Assembly (NCBI GenBank): GCA_004151065.3
Contig: NWUY0300023531.1
Coordinates: 4,742-24,794, forward strand
Length of the DNA stretch: 20,053 nucleotides
Reading direction: 5' to 3'
Origin: Larix sibirica
Lineage: Eukaryota; Streptophyta; Pinopsida; Pinales; Pinaceae
The notes under the pieces are model-generated. The model did not search any database. It was given only the letters and a program-made list of their open reading frames with translations, and was not told the origin of the DNA. The position numbers and the translations under genes are program-made. Of the stretch, positions 19,041 through 20,053 are shown piece by piece; the first letter of the stretch is position 1, and each line of letters starts with the position of its first letter.

Positions 19041-20053
19041 TAAAGTTGTTGAGAAAGGAGACTCTATGTACGAGGGAACTCATTGTGGAAGGAAAGAAGC
19101 TTCAAGAGGGAGGAAGGAAAGGTGTGCTAGCTAGAGAAAAGAGGTTGAAGAGGCATTTAGGGTTAAGGAGGGTAGGGTTGTTGTGGTATTAGGGTTGGAT
19201 GTCGACATGTAATCGGTGGTGTCATTGATGGACAACGCCTTGATAGGCAAGTTTCGGCACAAGGTGTGCAAGACGAAAGAATTAGTGGAGTGGGTGGAGA
19301 ATCAATGGAAACCTATGCTAGGCTATGTATCAAAGAGCCACCTTTTGGTTAAGGATTAGGTGGCTTTTGAGCTTTTATCACAACATGATAGTGAGAAAAT
19401 ATTAGACGAGTGCTAATTGTCGGGGGCCTCGAGCTTGGTCTTAAAACCCTAACATGTGGGCTTCAACCCAAGAACCAACCATTCTTGACCCAACATCTAT
19501 GGGTATTGATGTCAGGTTTCCCGGAGCTGTGGAATAAGAAAGCTTTTATTGACATTGGAAACAGTTTAGGAAGGTATATGTTTTTCGATGCGAGCTCCCT
19601 CGAATGGGAAGATAAAAGAATGGCGAAAAATGTTGGTGGAAGTGGATATGGGTAAACATTTGATGGTGGATATTAAGGCCATTTGGAGGAACAAGCATTT
19701 TATCCAAACTTTGGATTATTGGCGTGTTCCCTTCAAGTGCATGCACTGTAGAAGAATGGGGCACCTCCAAAATTCGTGCCCTACTACCTTGTCGTTGGAT
19801 GGCTTTGTGGGATCCCCAACTGGCTCAGAGGGGAGAAAGTCGACTAGGTCACGGGACTCTAGTACACAACCATTGTTGGGGAATGCTAGCGAAGTCTCAA
19901 AGGGGGAGTCTATCTAGATGGTAGAGGTCGATGAAGAGTTAGTCAAGATGTCGATTGGTGGTACGACGATGCTGAGGTTTGGCTCGCCTTTTAGGGAAAT
20001 TGGTAAGTCGTTATACAAGCACATGTTGACACAGTTCTGTCGATAGGGGTTCA
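19041..20053 (+). pseudogene. LINE ORF1 with DUF4283 and CCHC zinc knuckle (broken)
   Basis: ORF1 proteins coat the LINE RNA. The DUF4283-like part begins SLMDNALIGKFRHKV at 19225, followed by WVENQWKPMLGYV and, after TAG 19357-19359, VAFELLSQHDSEKILDEC. TAA at 19414 and 19450 interrupts CxL and KPxHVGFNPR. The frame then shifts near 19470 to give LWVLMSGFPELWNKKAF and IDIGNSLGRYMFFDASS, and shifts back near 19625 (an A-run, GCGAAAAATG) to give MLVEVDMG. The zinc knuckle CMHCRRMGHLQNSC fits C-x2-C-x4-H-x4-C. A further TAG lies at 19915-19917, and reading continues to about 20043. Confidence 0.87.
19738..19779 (+). other. CCHC zinc knuckle of LINE ORF1
   Basis: All four metal ligands are intact: Cys, Cys, His and Cys in C-x2-C-x4-H-x4-C spacing, preceded by YWRVPFK as is usual for the zinc knuckle after DUF4283 in plant LINE ORF1. 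Confidence 0.9.

Larger units (their letters stand above)
18855..20053 (+). mobile_element. 5' part of a second degenerate LINE (runs off the window)
   Basis: Sense-oriented ORF1 sequence of a plant L1-type LINE, recognisable from DUF4283 and a CCHC zinc knuckle. The true 5' end is not identifiable and may lie before 18855. The copy is broken by frame changes and stops, and continues past the right edge. It overlaps no segment of the first LINE that could be compared, so whether the two belong to one family cannot be tested here. Confidence 0.85.

Noticed and set aside
1-20053. tRNA, rRNA or known small RNA genes
   Set aside because: No cloverleaf-like pairings, GGTTCGAATCC-type T-loops or rRNA sequence were seen by eye; a covariance-model scan would be needed to exclude diverged copies.

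Overview
This window looks like nuclear DNA of a seed plant, probably a gymnosperm (the lineage is inference). It is AT-rich and repeat-dominated. It holds decayed L1-type LINEs with DUF4283/zinc-knuckle ORF1 and zf-RVT/RNase H ORF2, a laccase last exon, and an intron-containing plant methylesterase. No bacterial features, CRISPR array, rRNA or tRNA were seen.

Layout. 1-5404: the 3' part of a LINE on the + strand, covering the end of ORF1, the whole of a broken ORF2 (endonuclease, reverse transcriptase, zinc-binding domain, RNase H) and a 3' tail. 5668-8040: two diverged direct copies of a roughly 0.75 kb LTR-like sequence; the second carries a 285-bp terminal-inverted-repeat element (7415-7699) flanked by a 9-bp direct repeat. 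8079-10630: AT-rich DNA with small tandem duplications around a lone laccase terminal exon (9010-9139, - strand), which lies between two 82-bp direct repeats. 11562-12958: the one intact gene found, a four-exon alpha/beta-hydrolase methylesterase on the - strand (266 aa, Ser-Asp-His triad present), with a TATA box just upstream and a tandemly duplicated 3' flank reaching its stop codon. 13030-18850: non-coding DNA with several tandem repeats, a four-unit minisatellite-like array (15536-15945) and two weak candidate exons on the + strand. About 18855-20053: the 5' part of a second, broken LINE ORF1 that runs off the window.

How the parts relate. There is no operon-like system. The methylesterase is the only gene likely to make a protein; the rest is transposon decay, a gene relic and local duplication. 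I found no convincing novel biological system. The points most worth checking are the small transposon inserted at the TATA position of an old LTR-like repeat (with an empty paralogous copy beside it), the laccase relic between direct repeats, the duplicated 3' end of the methylesterase, and the clustering of LINE stop codons at apparent Trp positions.
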